Source: Amblyornis subalaris (Eukaryota > Chordata > Aves > Passeriformes > Ptilonorhynchidae). Taken from it: DNA of 64,000 nt. The DNA lies in contig JACAXG010000052.1 in NCBI GenBank assembly GCA_018881555.1, positions 3,410,001 through 3,474,000 on the forward strand. Reading direction: 5' to 3'. A program made the translations under genes and the position numbers. The notes below the pieces were generated by a model. That model did no database searches. It saw only the letters and a program-made list of their open reading frames with translations, and had not been told where the DNA came from. Positions within the stretch are counted from its first letter, which is position 1. Each line of letters starts with the position of its first letter. Positions 13,713 through 29,300 of the stretch are shown here, one piece after another.

Positions 13713-14929
13713 CTAAAAGAAAAATGAAAGAATAAGTTTTGATGATTTAAAAATAAGCAAAGTTAGAATATATCCTAGTTCTGTTCATTACAGGTANAAA
13801 TGTCAAAAATTAATACAGTATTTTGAAGAGTTTAATAGGTATTTGTATGGTTATCTATGTAACTGTTGTAACCTGTATTTGAAACGTCATTAGGAAAATT
13901 CAATATTATAATGACAACGCAATATAGTATGTGGAAAACTCAGTCCATGGCTTTTCTAAATATGCAGTTAATGCAGAATCAAACGACAATGACCTTACAG
14001 TATACTTTATTTTCCTTATTTTTAAAATGTTAAATCAATGTGAATCTCCTGGTACACAAGTCTATGCACTGAAGTCTTTCTATGGGAGAGACACTAATGA
14101 AATGTTGTCTCCTCTCTTCACCACCATGTGTTACACACAACAAAGAGAAGTGGTATTAGGACATCAGTGATAATAATAGTGCATCCCTTGAGATATCATG
14201 AGTATGTATCAGCGACACTGCTTTTTTCCACACCCAAAGATATGAAGAAATGTCAGTCCACAATGGTATATTAATTTCCACAGTCACAGAAACACAGAAA
14301 TTAAGTATAATTTTGAGAAAATCACTACAAGGTAATCATAAGTGACAAATGATATTCCACTTAGAAGTGGACTTTGTCTATTTTACTCATTCATTCTATT
14401 TAACAGGCAATCTCAAAAATGAGGCATAAAAAAGTTTGCTGATGGAATTATTAGATAGTTGAAAATTAGGGTGATGTGAAGAACAGGAGAAAACCTCATG
14501 AATCTTAGCATTAAATAACATGAAATTCAAAGGAGATACAAGCAAAGTAAATCACAGGTTTTAAAAATGCTCCTATGCATATACATAAAATGATGAACTC
14601 CTAGCTGAGTTCATGTTTTCATTTATGAGTGACATCCTGGGATTCATTATATTAGATAAATCCATTAAAACTTTGGTCCAGTTTTAATTAATGGTCAAAA
14701 CAAACATTTTGGAAATTAATGTGAAAGAAAGAAAGAACACAGAACTCACTGCATCACTTTGCAATTCCATGTTGTTGCCAGCATTACTGTATGCTGATGA
14801 CCATTCTAGTACCTCGCCTCACAAGGAATAGAACTGTCAGAGCACCAGAGAAGGGTAGGAAGGATTACCTTTGACATCCAGCAACAGCACATACTTACAC
14901 AATTGCACTGTGTGGAATAAATCACTCAA

Positions 14930-15330
14930 GCAAGCTAGGACTCTACAGCTTGAAAAAGAGATGGTGTAAGGAAAAGGAAGAAATAAGGGGCCTGTAACAT
15001 CCTGAGTGGCATGGAGAATGAAGATAGGAATCAACTGTATTTTCCAATAAATGAATGAGAAGGCATCTAATGATGCAGAATGAAAACAAATATAAATTGC
15101 TCTTGATACATGAAAGCTGTGGAATTCCTTACCATAAGATGCTGTGGATGCTAAAAATTAACCCGTATTCGAGAGAATACTGAACAACCTGCAGCAGAGA
15201 AATCCTTTAAGAACTATAAAATGCAAGATGGTACTTCTCACACTGAAGCCACTTCACAACAAATTACAGGATTGCCAGATGAACCTTTATTCTAACCCAG
15301 CATGGCTGTTGTGTCATTTGTCAAATAGCA
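14930..15330 (+). mobile_element. Ancient, highly diverged CR1 relic
   Basis: The order of blocks follows the end of older amniote CR1 families: GGACTCTACAGCTTGAAAAA near 14938, then TGTGGAATTCCTTACCATAA and GATGCTGTGGATGC near 15118, and CCAGATGAACC with TAACCCAGCATGGCTGTTGT near 15274. Spacing is roughly conserved but divergence is heavy, with many indels. It is therefore probably an old insertion predating the LTRs in the window. Confidence 0.6.
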
Positions 15331-18300
15331 GTTGCAACACAATTCCATCCTATTTAGCACCTGATCTTTAGGTGGGATGGAGAGTGTTTAACAAAACCAA
15401 GGGGATTACTTCCAATATTTTCCCTGAGGATTTCAGATGTAGGAATGCTTCTAAGGCACAAAGGGGAAGCAATTTTCCCTGGAATTAATTTGAACAGAAC
15501 TAACAGGTGTCATTATAATGCCCCTGATAATCACTCTGTAGACATCCATGTATGTGTAAACAGTGTAAACATTCATGTAAATAGCATGAATGAGATTGTT
15601 CCCACACTGGCTCCATGAGCAGAGATTGGAAGTTGTGCTTACTGAGCTCTTGAACAGGGTTTTTCTTTTAAAAACAATTTTCTCTTTCTAATAGTATGAC
15701 ATTTGCTCTCAAACAGAGTTACTGCACTCAAACTGCTAAATGCCCGTTACCTATTGACTACTCCTGTCATTTTTGCTTGGGGATGCTTTTCAAGTGCTGA
15801 TACTTTAAGTATTTCACTGCTTCATGACTGTATGTTCCTGTTTTCATTTTACCACACAAAAAAAATTTCAGGACTCTTGAATTCTCCAGACTTCATACAT
15901 GATTGGCTACGGACATAACACTAAATCTGTTCTGGCATACACATTGTTTACAATCCTGGGAAGAATGCTTTGTTCCAAAATGAATTAAGTCTTCATGTCA
16001 TTCAGCCAACAATACGATGAAACACACAATTTAATTTAGTTACTAGTTATACTCACTGACTCTCAACAACAAATTTGCACCTTCCGCCTCAAAACAAAAC
16101 AAACGGCAGTGCCTTCCTGTACACAGGCTCAGACCTTCAACCAGTCTGAACTTCAGTGCTCTGTACTGTACTGAGCTTACACACTGGAAACATGCATAAA
16201 CAGAGGCAATCCATACTTCTCTGTACCTCCTTTCTGTACTTTGTGGAGAAGTCTGTAGTTCTCTGATATTCTACTCAATCAGTGGGTCCTTCAGAGCATG
16301 CTTCTCAACCCAATCATGAGCAGTGACTTAAAAAAAAAAATTTATACTTTGTTTTGGAAATTTGAAGTAGCTTACATGTGCGTGATCTGTTTTGCACTGG
16401 CAAGGTTATGAGGGGTCAGTTTTCTTTTAACCTTACTACACTGTTGATCTCACTAGTAACTCCTTCACCATAACACCATTCAGAGTTTCTTTGTCATATT
16501 TGCTTTTACTCAGCCAGATAATATCTCTGCTTTCTTGGCTACTATTTCAGCAGAAGTGTGTGTGCACGTGTGTAAAGAGTCATGTAACACAATGTGCTGA
16601 AATACATTCCTTTATCTGCCTAGATGGTCTCTAAGGGAAAACAAAGAAAACAAAACCACCCCATGCTTTAATACTACTATTATGGAAAAAAACCCAGTGG
16701 AATGTGGGTCTGCAGGATTTTTCTCCAACATGAAATTTTAGCAAACTAATGAAAGAATTTTTAGTCTCATAGAAGAATGAGGGTTGGGAATGAAAGGGAA
16801 ATTACAGATTGAGCCAATGAAAAAAATGGAAAAAAAAATCCCATATGTAAGAATCATCTAGAATGAGCTCTCCATTCCATTATGTCTCTGCCATTAGTCT
16901 GACCAGTCAATGATGCCTGAAGTTTGCTAAAGCAGTGATGCACAAAAAAAGAAAAAAACCCGAAATTTTTTCTAGAGTAAAGCAGAAGAGGGAATACTGA
17001 GAGAGAGACTTAAATGCTGCTTTGTAAGGCTGTTTCAAAGATTTTTCAATCAGGAGTTTTTTTTTGCAAATGGTGGATAATGACATAATAACTTGACAAA
17101 ATCTGCAAACAGTGAGAGCGAACAGAAAGACTTCATGTTAAAATCATGTAGTCTGTATACTGAAGAAAATATGGCAACCAACTGTATTTTTAAATGGAGG
17201 AAATACAAAACACCCATCTACAAAACCTGAGATGTACAGCAATACTTCTTAAAAAGGTCATTGAACAATGAAGTACATTAGAAGACAATAAATTTGAAAA
17301 AATTAACCATTCACGAAGCAGCAAATCCTAGTATTTTAGCTTGTTAAAAAGAAAGAATGCCAAGCAAGTAAATAAAAATCAAGTTATCTATCAAAAGANG
17401 TCCTACCAAAATTACACAAAACAGCCAACCTTTCTAATTTTGTAAACCTGATTACACCAACCTAAGGCTTTGTGGGATATATTTTAGAAACTATTTTCAA
17501 GTTTAAAAATGGGAAAAAACCCCTGTAAGTTGTGAAAGCATCCTAAGTCCACAGTTGGGTCAGTTCCAGAGCTAAGATCTCTAAAGCAATTAGTATAGAC
17601 TCTCCTATTTGTACAAATGTCTGTGCTTTGATTCAGTGCCAAATTTGCAAAGAAACCTAAATGCTACAGACATTTCCTCCCTAACCTGCCCTATTGCAAA
17701 CTTCCCACTTCCAGCCCCAACATGTCCTCTAATGTTCCTGCCCTTCTCCCTCTCTGTCCCAGCAGCAGCCCAGATGTCTTTTGAATTCCAATTCTACTTT
17801 TGTTCTTTATTCCCAGGGCATCTGTTTTTCTTGTCACCTGTGTTCACAGCCTATTCAGCTTCCANTCTTATCTTATAGATCTACTCTCCAAATTCTGATT
17901 TTCTTTCTCTCTAGTCCTATATCACCCTCCTAGTTTGGCATCCTTTAGCAAATCCTACCCATACTTCTTACAATATGAGGTTCAAATCCCTGTTTAACTT
18001 TCTCACCTTCTGCAAGTGAGTCTGCCTGTTAAGGCTTCCTCATTTCCTAAGAGTCCCAAGCTAAGTATAAAAGTAAATAACTGAATTTTCCTTACTCTCC
18101 TTAGTGCCACTTGGAGTCATAGAAGGAATAACAGTGGTCTAGATAGGCCTCAATTCAATTCAGTCATGTCACAGACTGCACAAACCCTGTCCATACACGT
18201 AGCAAACTGTGAGACTCCAGTTCAAACATGGGCACTCAAAGGATCTTATTTCCACTGGTTCTCTTTTTGATTCTTGGTACTAAAAACTGGTTGGCTTATT

Positions 18301-21300
18301 CCTGAGCAATCAGAAATTTCCCATGAATTGCGTTCACATGCTACCCACTAAGTAACTGAAAATGTCTGATCCTTTATTTCATATGCTTTCATTGTTCAGC
18401 TTTTGCAGCACTCAGTGTAAGTCTCATGAGTCATGCATCTGGCTGGTTTCACAAAACGAAAGTCTTACTACGAAATGGGTAAGATATCTTCCATTCTTCA
18501 CTTAAAACCACATATTTTATGAAGATTTTTACACTAACCTTATAAGCAATTTCAGTCTTTTCTACTATTTATTACTTTACTCATGTCTATCGAATATGTT
18601 ACATTATTTCTAATCTGGTCTAAATAACAATGCACAAATTTAAATACCTCCAACAACAACAAAGCTCTGAGTATAACGATTAAACAGAAGATGAAGCACG
18701 TAATCTATAAATTGTTTAAACAGTGAAAAATTTGTTTGTTGAAATAATTTTCACTTACATTTTTTTTTCCCCAAACAACATGCTGAGATTTTTTTTCAGC
18801 ATAGTATTCCTGGTTCAGGTTGTAATTTAAAAAAAAATCTAGAAACATATAGCTTAGATGCTAAAGGGTAAACTTGATTTAACATGCAAGTTCTTACCAG
18901 ATGTTACATTTGCTTCGTATCAAGTAACTAAACATACAGTACTTTTGCATGTGGTTCAGTACAATCTGAGAAAGAAAGCTTAGAAGCTTTGTTTAAAGCT
19001 GCTTGCTTCAAAGCAGATTTTTGTGTTTTGCAGCATTCTAAGCATTTATTTCGTATTGGCCTCTGATCCTCATTCTGTCGAGAAAACTGCCTTGGAGGCA
19101 ACACTTCCACATACTATTTTACAGTTTGTAGGAAGTGCTAGTTCCAAACATCCAGACTCAGCAAGATAAACAGCTTGTTTACACTAANTGTAGCTTCAGG
19201 ACACCTAAACACAAAATTATTTATACAATAAATAGGAGTTCTTCAGAATGTAGGACCCATTTATTCTTTCTACCCTAACTAGACTAATGCCCAGTGTACA
19301 CTAGACTGGACACTTTTCCCCGCAGTGTCCAATGAGAACATGCATACTTCCCATGTATTCCTGTGCCTTATTCCAGAGAAAGAAACAGGTTAGCTTCTAA
19401 ACTGATCTTCCCACTAACCTCTAATACAACTGCAAAGGTAAAGGCAGGGCAGTACAATATACATCAAAACGNCACATCATGATGAATTACTATAGGCAGC
19501 TGCTTATCTCTGTTTATTTCACTAGGAAACCTACAGTGACCAAATTACAATGATGAGCCTTCCATCTTTGTTTCCTTGTCTCTGGACTATGCAATTGTGC
19601 TTCCTTTTATTTGACTCTGACTCTGAGAAACCTAAGATTCGCTCCTGCAGAGACAAAGCTTCAAGATTGTTGGGTAGAGACTGCTTCAGCTGAGCCTGTG
19701 CTTGGGAGTTATCCTTCAGTCGTGAGAAATTCACAATAAAACTTCCCTAGGGAGTTTTCTCTCAATCCTGGAGCTCTGATGGGTGTCAAATCTAGTCTTT
19801 CACTTACTGAAAGTGCGTACTTAATTTTGAGCAACTGTAAAAAAAGAGCAACTCCTGTAATGCTCTTTTACAAAAAATGAAGCAGGGTGTGGTTGCTATT
19901 CTACAATAGTTCAATGCTGCCAATGCATGCTGAGCTTGTTTACTTACCTAGACTGTTATTACTTGGTTTAAGTAATCAGCATCTCTGTGGAGTTAATGCT
20001 TTCATTATTTGTTAAAATGAAATAAACATAAAATCTATTTGAATAACCTAACCAAACTTTACCAGTATAGAGACATTAATGACAGCATCCTTAACAAAAA
20101 GAAAGGATCTAAAGAAATCAATAAGCACATAATATGGGATGTGATATAATTTTGCCATTTCCTCCTCAGAAACCATTTTTAGATACATAAACAGGAGAAC
20201 AGAGTCACCTTGGTAATTTTTAGGAGTCTAATCACAGTCGCTTTTCTCTTTGCCTATACAAATTTGTCAAGATGTATGACCTTGTGTTCTCGTTTATGTT
20301 TCTGGCAATGATAAATTCTGAATCTATAAAAAAATATAGAAGCATGAAACACAGAAATCATCAGGATACACAGCTGGTCAGAGAATACCTACCAGATCAG
20401 GTATTTCAGCAGATGTAGGCACTGAGATATCTAGTTTGTGAATCCAAAAATGGAAATTACCACCTCACAAGATCCCTTGAATGAAGCTTCAAAATAAGCC
20501 CAAAGAAGGATTACAGATTCCTCTCTTTCAAACAGGAAGGCTATGAAATGAGTTCTCTGAAGCCTAGTGAAGAGATACCAAAGGAAATAGCTTCATAAAA
20601 GTCTCCTAAGTCCAGGACAGCAATCTGAAAGGGAAACGTAACCAAGCTAAAGGGTGCAGACATCAGCACCCTAAGCCAAAATAAGTCAGAAGAAGCTGAA
20701 CAGTTCTATTGTTTCTGGCACAGCCCCAATACACTGCACAAAGCCATCTTTTGCAACTGTGTGCACCAGCACATAAAATGGCAAAAGTCGCCAATCTTGA
20801 AAGTATGAGAAACATGCCGAACTGAGGTGAACCATACACCTGGACGAGCAGCAGAATAAGCATGATTAAATTTCTCACTGCCTAATCAACATTTTTGCTC
20901 AAACAAATAAATACTTCATTTAAAAAAAAAAAATCACTTTGAAGTGACAGATTGAAAAGGATCCCTGCAATGCAATATGGTTTTGTCTATTGTGCATATT
21001 TTAATCCAAGAGCAAAGAACCCAAAGTACATTTATTAAAACCTCATTAAATCGCAAAAAATGCCATGCTAACAAAGCTGAATTTTGTACGAAATCAACAA
21101 AAAGGCAAGGAATAGTACAGACACTTATCCCCCAATAATGTATATTGATTAACGAGGAAATAATTAATTGGAATTATTATATCATAGAACTGTGAGACGT
21201 TTAGATATGAGAAATATATAACAGATCTGAATGAAGAAAAGGTCAGCAATTTCCTTGGTATTAAACATTAAAAAATGAAAGCATCAACTTTTAATATTAC

Positions 21301-22799
21301 TCTATACTAAGTTTCAAATTTGTAGCATACACTTGGAATTGTCCAGCTTGATAATTTTTTCTGCTGTTCATAATAATTTTTTCAAGCTACTGTACAATTT
21401 CGATAATGATTCCACAATTTACCTCCTTAAACCAAGTATTAGCTTTTCCAGAGATATTACTGCTTTATTAAAACATTCTCTAATAGTAATAGTACTTGTG
21501 TTTCTGGAAAATAATTGTAATAAATTGCTACTGTAGCAGATGAAAGATGCCTGAACAGATCAGATATTGGAAGCTACCAAAATTGTTCATTACATTATCA
21601 TTATTGCACTACAAACATTACAAACATTGTTCTTCAGTGCTCAAGCAAATTAAGAGATTGGAGCCATGTTACACAAGGATTCTGAAACTGTTGTTTGAAT
21701 TGTTTTTTCCTCTTGGATAAAACACACAAAAAATTGTCTTTTAAAACTCTCCCCTCCCACTAGTCACAGAGGCTATATTTAATCAAATATTCAGTTAAAT
21801 CAATAGAAATATTTTTAGGTATTTCTTGTCATTCTGCATAGAGTGATTGTTACTTGCTAGGCTAAATAGCATTTATTGTTTGTAGATATATATGCTCCTG
21901 TTCCTCTGATTTAATAGAAAATTCATTAAGATACTTTTAGATGTAAGTATATACTTAACAAAGGATAATTACTGTATGATTTTTAATTCCATTAATGCAA
22001 AGAGGGAAAAAGTCAATGTGAAATGACTGACAGAACAGCAGTTACATAAATGACAAGACCAATATGTAAATGTCGCTCTCTTTTTAACAAAATCTAAAAG
22101 GCATTACAACTACAGACAGCTACAAGAAGAAAAATGTTTGGAATGCCATATACCTCCTTAAAAAAGTTAGAAATAAAGATACAAATATCTAAGTTCTTAA
22201 TTCTGTAAATGTAACTTTAATGAAATTAGTAATATAAAAACTAAAATTCTGTTTATACAGTGATAAAAAAATGGATGATCAGCAAGGAAAAAATAAGAAA
22301 ACGAAGGGTTATTCACTGAAGCTTGCTGTAAAACGACAGGGAGAGAACTGAGAATATAGGGACAAATCTTTTGAGATAGGGCTAACTGGGAGACCATCAG
22401 ACAAAACTGGTAACTACTGTACTACCAGAGAGACTGCTTCACACCCTCCATTTTCCCCACTGAGAGTCTGGCAGAATAAGTCAGCAGGTTAGGGTTCAAA
22501 CTGCCATCATTTAGCAAATGATTGGTATGTCCTTTATATCACACATAACAGGTTTGATTTCCTGATAAGCAGAGTTCAAAGTACAGGCATAGCTTGTTAT
22601 CTCTCAAAGACATGTTCCTAAAAGTGCTACAGTTAGCAATGAGGGATAGCAAACTATCTTTTCCCCTAAGAATTAACGTAATGGATGGTCTTGGTGTTTG
22701 CAATGACTTATGAGAGGCCAGCGTATAATATTCCATTTATTCTCAAGTAAAATTAAGCCTTAAAAATAAGATCTCAATGATGCAAATGCAAACCCATTA

Positions 22800-23350
22800 T
22801 TGAATAATTGACGTTGGATGGGATTTCAGGGGGTATCTAGTCCGACATCCTGCTCAGAGCCAGGTCACCTATGAAATCAGATCAAGTTGCTCAAAGCTTT
22901 AGCCACTTGGGTCTTGAAAACTCGTGGATGGAGACTGCCCACAGTAATGCTTGGGTATAGTGAAAAACATTTTCATTATACCAAGTCAGAATCTCCCATT
23001 TCAACTGAGTCTCATCCCCCTTCGACGCCTTGCAGTGAAGGGCCTGGGTCCATCTTCCCAGTGACCTGTCCGTAGGCACTGGGGATGCTGCTATTAGGAG
23101 ACCCAGAGGCCAGGCTGAACAAACCCTTTCTCAGCCCTCCCTCCTGGGGCAAGTGCTCCAGCCCTGACCACTCTGGTGGCTCTCCTCTACATTCACTCCA
23201 GTTTATCATTATGTTGCTTGTACTGGATATCCCAAAACCGGACATTTCTCGATGTCTTTACTATTCTCCTGATAATACAGCCCAGGATTTTGCAAGAGTA
23301 CACTGTTGGCTAATACTGAGCTTGCTTTTTACAAAAAACATTTGTTCCCT
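22800..23350 (-). mobile_element. CR1 LINE 3' portion, diverged subfamily
   Basis: In reverse orientation it shows a CR1 3' end (GTTGGATGGGATTTCAGG, TCTAGTCCGACATCCTGCTC), a middle part (GGCCAGGCTGAACAAACCC, TCTGGTGGCTCTCCTCTAC) and an upstream block (AATACAGCCCAGGAT). About 550 bp remain. The overlapping open frames at 22887-23369 on both strands are shadows of this repeat. Confidence 0.85.
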
Positions 23351-26300
23351 CCAAAGACAAGAAGGATGACCCCATACAAGATAATCTGCATTTCCTTATC
23401 AGCAATTCAATGCTACATAAAAACTATTAATATATTAAAAATCACATACCAAAGACTGCTATAAATGTACTCCCAGCAGTTGTTTTAAACTAAGTATGAT
23501 ACTGGAAAAATACATGGCTTTCCATCTGTTTTTAGGAACTTAAAGGAACTTCCATTAAGCTGCCTCCAGGCCATCAGGCATGCTTCAGTGCAACTGGGCA
23601 GCTCAGGGGAGCTTTTGTTAGAAGACCAAAGGATGGAAAGACACAATAATGGCAACAGCAGAGATGGTCATCAAAGGATACTAAAATGACCGACAGACAA
23701 GCAGTGGGTAGGGGAGCACAACTGGATCTGTCTTCTTTCAAGTCTAGGATACATAAAATGTCCTTTCCTATGCAGTGACAGTAATTGGAACCACATTTCC
23801 ATTAATAAGAAAACAAAGCAGACAGTGTGAAGACTTCTCTTCATACATATGACTTAAAAACCAAAAAAGCTCATCAACTGCATTTCAGCTGTAGAGACAA
23901 CTATCAAATAATAAAGTATTGTATACTAGCTGGTTTACTACATGTCTTGAAGTGTAGATATGTCTGTGTGTCATTATACAGAAACAAAACATATGTTGTT
24001 TCTAAAAATTATTTTCCTGAACTGTACAAGTCTTTTAAATCAAACGGAGAATCTTTTGAAAATAATGTAAGAACAATGAACAGACAGACAATGGTATCAA
24101 TAGCACAAGAGAATATGGAAGATAATCTTACAGTCCAAAACAAAAGGAAGGAGCTACAGTCACCTTATCCATGCTCATAAAAGCTTGCAGTCATAAATGA
24201 ATCCTGAACAGATACATCACCAAGCTGCTTATGACACCAATGAAACAATCTAATTTCTCTTCATCTGCAAACAAGAACAAGGTCAAGTGAATCTAAGCTT
24301 TCTATAAGCAGCCTATCCCAATAAATTCTTCAGTTATCAAACTATCCTATATTACCTGTTGAGGCATGTGAAAAATGAAAATACTTAAAAAATGCAGTAA
24401 CTATTGTGAAAAATAATCAGTTAATTCCAAGCTGTCTCCATTCTTGAGCATATTTGCTTTCACAACATACTTTTCTGTATTTTATCAGTCATCTGGCAAG
24501 TTTAACAAAATTTTTATAGACAAACACAACTTTGCCTTTATAACTTAGGTTATTAATTTGAGAAGAGCAGTATTGTGAAAAGCAGTTAAATAAAGAAAAC
24601 AAAATCCAGGTTTGAAAAGAAGAAAAGGAAATCAGGATTCATGAATTATTGGGATACTAACAGGCTTTGCAATACAAGTTTCATGCATATATTCTAAGAA
24701 GAATCTTAGATGTGATACAACCATCGCTTTTCTCCTGAGGTGCCACAGCAAAAAACACTGACATTTATTTATTTTAGTGCATATCATTCTCAGACTAATC
24801 AAATTTTGTTTGTCTGCTTCCTCTAATTATGTCCAGCTCTCTTCTCTCTTCCAATGTATCCTTGTCTTAATTTTTCTATTTTCCTCCCATTTGCTTTGTT
24901 CTCTCTCACCACTGCAACAATTCTTTCTTCAGCTGAACTATCACAATCCCTGCAACAACCACACCTAAGTAGTATAATTTTCCTTCTTCTTGTAGTGGAC
25001 TTGAAAACAAATGTTTGCTCTTTTGGTTCTTTTTCCCTAATGGGACTTGTGAATAAGACACTCCTGATCTCCAANTATTCCCTGTCCCAACTGAGTAGCA
25101 TATTAAAGTAGACAGCATTTTATTGTGGAAGAAAGAGAAAATTCCTACTACTCTGTGTGTTCAGTGCTTGTAACATTTCATCTCTGTCACCACCCATTCT
25201 TTCTAGGAGCCCTAGAATGTGGCTACATTGATCATGCAACTAAGGAAGCAACTGCAGATGCAATTCTTGTAATCACTGAAGAGCAAGTAGAAAATTTCTT
25301 CTGACATCTCATATTGTTAACATTAACTCCTTCGATAAAGAAACCCACTCACTGAACAATATGTTAAAACATGACTTTAGCACTTTCTATCTTACGGTTT
25401 ACAAGACTTCTGCTGAATGGGGACCTAAATATAGATAGGAAAAGCTAATTTCCCTTTAAAATTGGAAGAATGAACTGTTGCACTTCAGTCTGACCATGCT
25501 ATTTACAAGTGCTGTGTGAATATTTAGGTCATGACTGAAAAACAGTCTATTTACCGCTGTACTTCAGGTACCCTTTGTGTGATGTGCAATTCTTTTGCCT
25601 TCTTTATTACAGTAACATTTCAGTAGGTGAAAGTGTTTAATATTTTTCCAAAGTATTTTAAATTCTATTCCACTCCAAGCTCCATTCTTAGCATTCCATT
25701 CTTCCACTGTTAAGAGCCTGAACCAGGTTAAAATCAGACTTTAGCCTTAATCTAAAACCCCTTAATGGGGAAATAGCTCAATTTGCCTTAATTCTAAATG
25801 GAGTCAGTCTTTCAGAAAACAAGAAAATCTGCACGTTGTCAGCTGTTCTTGGAGACGCAGTGTTTATAGGTACATGACACTAAAGCATGCTTGTCTTAGG
25901 AATACTAATGGGACACACAGTCTAATACTTTGACTGCTGTTAGATAAATGGGGCGGAGTTTGGCCCATATTTTCACTTCTTCCCAATCTCNTAATTCCTG
26001 GTAACCATAAACAGGCAGTCAAAGGCAAGAAGTAAAGAGTGTGCACTGCAAACGTGCATATAGAAATCATACTTTAAAGAACAGTTACAGAACTAGGTAA
26101 ATTGCTTCAGGACATCCACAGTGTTAGTGACTCCAAGCTGTATTCCCCACAAAAACACCATGAGTATGGGTTAGGAAACTTCAATACAAAACTGCAGAAT
26201 CACCATCCTGAAAGTAACATAAAGCCTAAGGGTTTCATGAGTTAAAGCTTGCGATTTGCAGTGCAAATCTCAGGGNTGAACTTGTGCTGGGAACCATCAT

Positions 26301-29300
26301 AGTGACACAGGCTCTACTAGATTATGATTGCAAGTATTAGAGCTTTTTCATCCAGTGGAAAAGCTCTGAGGCACTGAGGTTCCCTAGGATCACTCTGCCA
26401 CATGCTAAAAAAGTATTTAAAGGTTTTAAGTCTATTAATATCAAATGAAAGCACGTCAGCTATAAAAGCAGTGCAGAACTTCCCTGCAGAAGGATAAAAA
26501 AGAATTCTTTTTGCTGCCTGACAGAGTTAAAGGGCCAAACATTTCAAACTGCAATATGTAATGAAGCAGTAGCCGCATTACCTCAAAAAAGTTCAGTGAC
26601 TTAACCATAAAGTAAATCAAGAATCTGATTGACTCAGACACACATACTTTGAAAAATACTTGCTCATATCACACTATCCAGTGACTGTGATGAGTAGGAA
26701 AACTGACAATCCAGCAGTACTCCTGATAGGGAGAACACTACTAAGAACTTTATTTGCTATATTTCCATTTGTAGAATCCCCATTGTTACAAGATGCTGGG
26801 GCTTTACTGTACAGATGATTCTGGTCAGCAAAAGCAACACAGGAAGAAAAACACTCTGCAGTTTTCCCAGCTAGAAAGTTAAAAAAAATCCTACTCAAAT
26901 TCATCTCTGATTCATCCAAATTTAAACAGAAATATTTACACCTACTTCCTGTTGATGTCTAATCTTGTGTTATCTTCAAGTTCTTTGAAAATAAGTCTTA
27001 AATCATCACTCCTCACTTTAGTTATCTTTCAACTGTGAACAAGCCATCCTATTTACTAATTCACTCAACACTCCTATCAGATGATGAACCAATTCAATTT
27101 GATCAGTTATTCCTAAGTAAGGAGATCTCATTTTGCCTATTTTTAGTAAATGATATGAGAATAGTGTCACCCCATCATTATTCATATAATGATTCTGAAC
27201 TTACAGGCAGAGGACTTTGTGAATACTTTTTCTTATTATAAATTTCCAGGGATATGGAAGTGTAAACTGTCCTCCAGAGTGAAGCTTAAGCCTTACATCA
27301 GCAGATTACTGGAATTAAGTCCATAGATGAGGTAAAAGGAGTCATGGGAGTGAAAGTTTTAGGAAGTGAAGATTGAAAACACTTTTACTCAAAACAGGAC
27401 CTCCACCCAAGTTTCCTGTTTTTGTCAAGGAGTTCACAGACTTTTTCAGAAGAGACTCTCTCTGGAATTTTTAATAATAGCTTTTCTTTGTCAATGTTTT
27501 GGACTTTGCTTGAAATGTCCCTCTAAAGCAGAGCAAACAAAAGCCATTCGTGTCAAATTTGAGACTTACCATCAGTGAGAAAGCTACCACTGAGAGAGTG
27601 AGAAGTGAAGATAAAGCACAAATCACAGTATAGTTCTGGACCTTGTGCTCATGGACCTCAGCTTCATGCTGAAAAAGACTAAGAATGATAATGCAGGACT
27701 GTGNATTGTAGGTGACATGCATGAATATTGATAAAGAAGGGAAACTGTCCTCAGACTCAAATGTATGAATGCTCAGATGTGGAGACAAATACCTAATGGA
27801 ATTAGTATTTCATTAAAAAGATGTTGCTTCTATATGAATAGTGCTAAGATTGGAAATGCAACTGGCCACAGCACGTTTTCTAACAGATGTCCGGGCTTTC
27901 AACAATGAAGAGCATTTTCCAAGACTCCACTCAATATGTAAGCTAAGCAGAACAGTAAATTAGTCTTCACTTAGCTTTGTGATGAAGTTAATAACAGTGT
28001 ATGATGTGCAGACTAGTATAAAGCTAGATCAGATTCATTCAAAAACACAGTAAACTCTGTATCCATAGTCTTAAAATACAGCCAAAAGTAACCACAGAGA
28101 TTAGCTTGTTTTAATCCCACAAAATGAATAACTTTCCTGAATTCTTGTTTGATTGAAGTAGGTTGGTAACAGCAAAGCATATCTGCTTTGAGAGAAACAG
28201 TATTTTAGATATGTGTCAGATTCTAACCAGGGATTATTTTGATGTGGCGTGTGTCTTAAACTGTTTGAACATTTTCTTTGAACGTTCAAGGGATATTCTC
28301 CCTTTCAGAATAATAAAAAATATCAAGCTAATTCAACTCTGCCTGTAACACCAATACTGGGAAGATCTAGAATATTTAGCATTTTATTCCATCTTCAAAA
28401 CAGAAAAAAATGTTCTTTATGAATCTTTGTTCCCTAGCCACAGAACGTAGCACAACTCAACAGAACTTGCTTGTTTATATAAAATATAATCTCTTTCTGA
28501 AGACAAATGAAATATTGGTTATTTGCCACTTACCATGACACACGTCATTATAAATGAATGAAAGAATAAAACTTTTTACAACTGCACATATCTTTTCCAC
28601 CTATTATAGCTTTTTTTTTTTTTTCTGGTCAGTGACAAGAAACACCTTTCCCAAGTTTCCTTGCTGGACTGTAAAGAATTACTTGTACGTTTGTAAAGTT
28701 AATGACTTTGACAGAATTCAGAAGTTATTACTTGTATGCCATCGTTACAAGCTTCAAAAAATTCAGAACAACTATTTTTCTTATTTAGGTAAAGTCATAC
28801 ACATTTTCAGCATTGTAGGAACCAAAACTGTCACCACCCAAGTGCAATAGTGTGCACCAGGATTTTTAGTCTATTAAGTGCTACACTGTTATGTGTGTGC
28901 CATTACCACTCCTGTGTTTCTAATAGTGTGGCATTGTTAAATAGAATGCTATATAATTCAGTACTTCCGTTTCATTAATACTTTTCTGTTACTTTCCAAA
29001 CTTCCATTTACTCTACTATCTTATATTCTTGCTAAACATGTCAACTGATCTCTCATATGAATTATTCTCTGTAGCAAATGGAATGAATTTAAAGACTCTG
29101 GCTGATCATGTCAACATTAAAATAGGACAAATATGTTGCTTTGGCACAGTGAAGTCAAATACAGGCCACAAAAGTTTGGATTATGTACAGACAACTCCCC
29201 TCTTCACCATTCCTTGGTATGCTATCATTTACACATACTCTACAACATAAAAATACAAACAAAAAAAAATTCTTGCAAACATACTTACTTAAATGAGAAA

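Noticed and set aside
22887..23369. Four overlapping open frames of 62-94 residues
   Set aside because: All lie in the CR1 copy at 22800-23350; Pro/Ser-rich translations are typical of this repeat.
23827..24180. 117-residue plus-strand frame
   Set aside because: AT-rich codon use like the surrounding intron and no motif; judged a chance frame.
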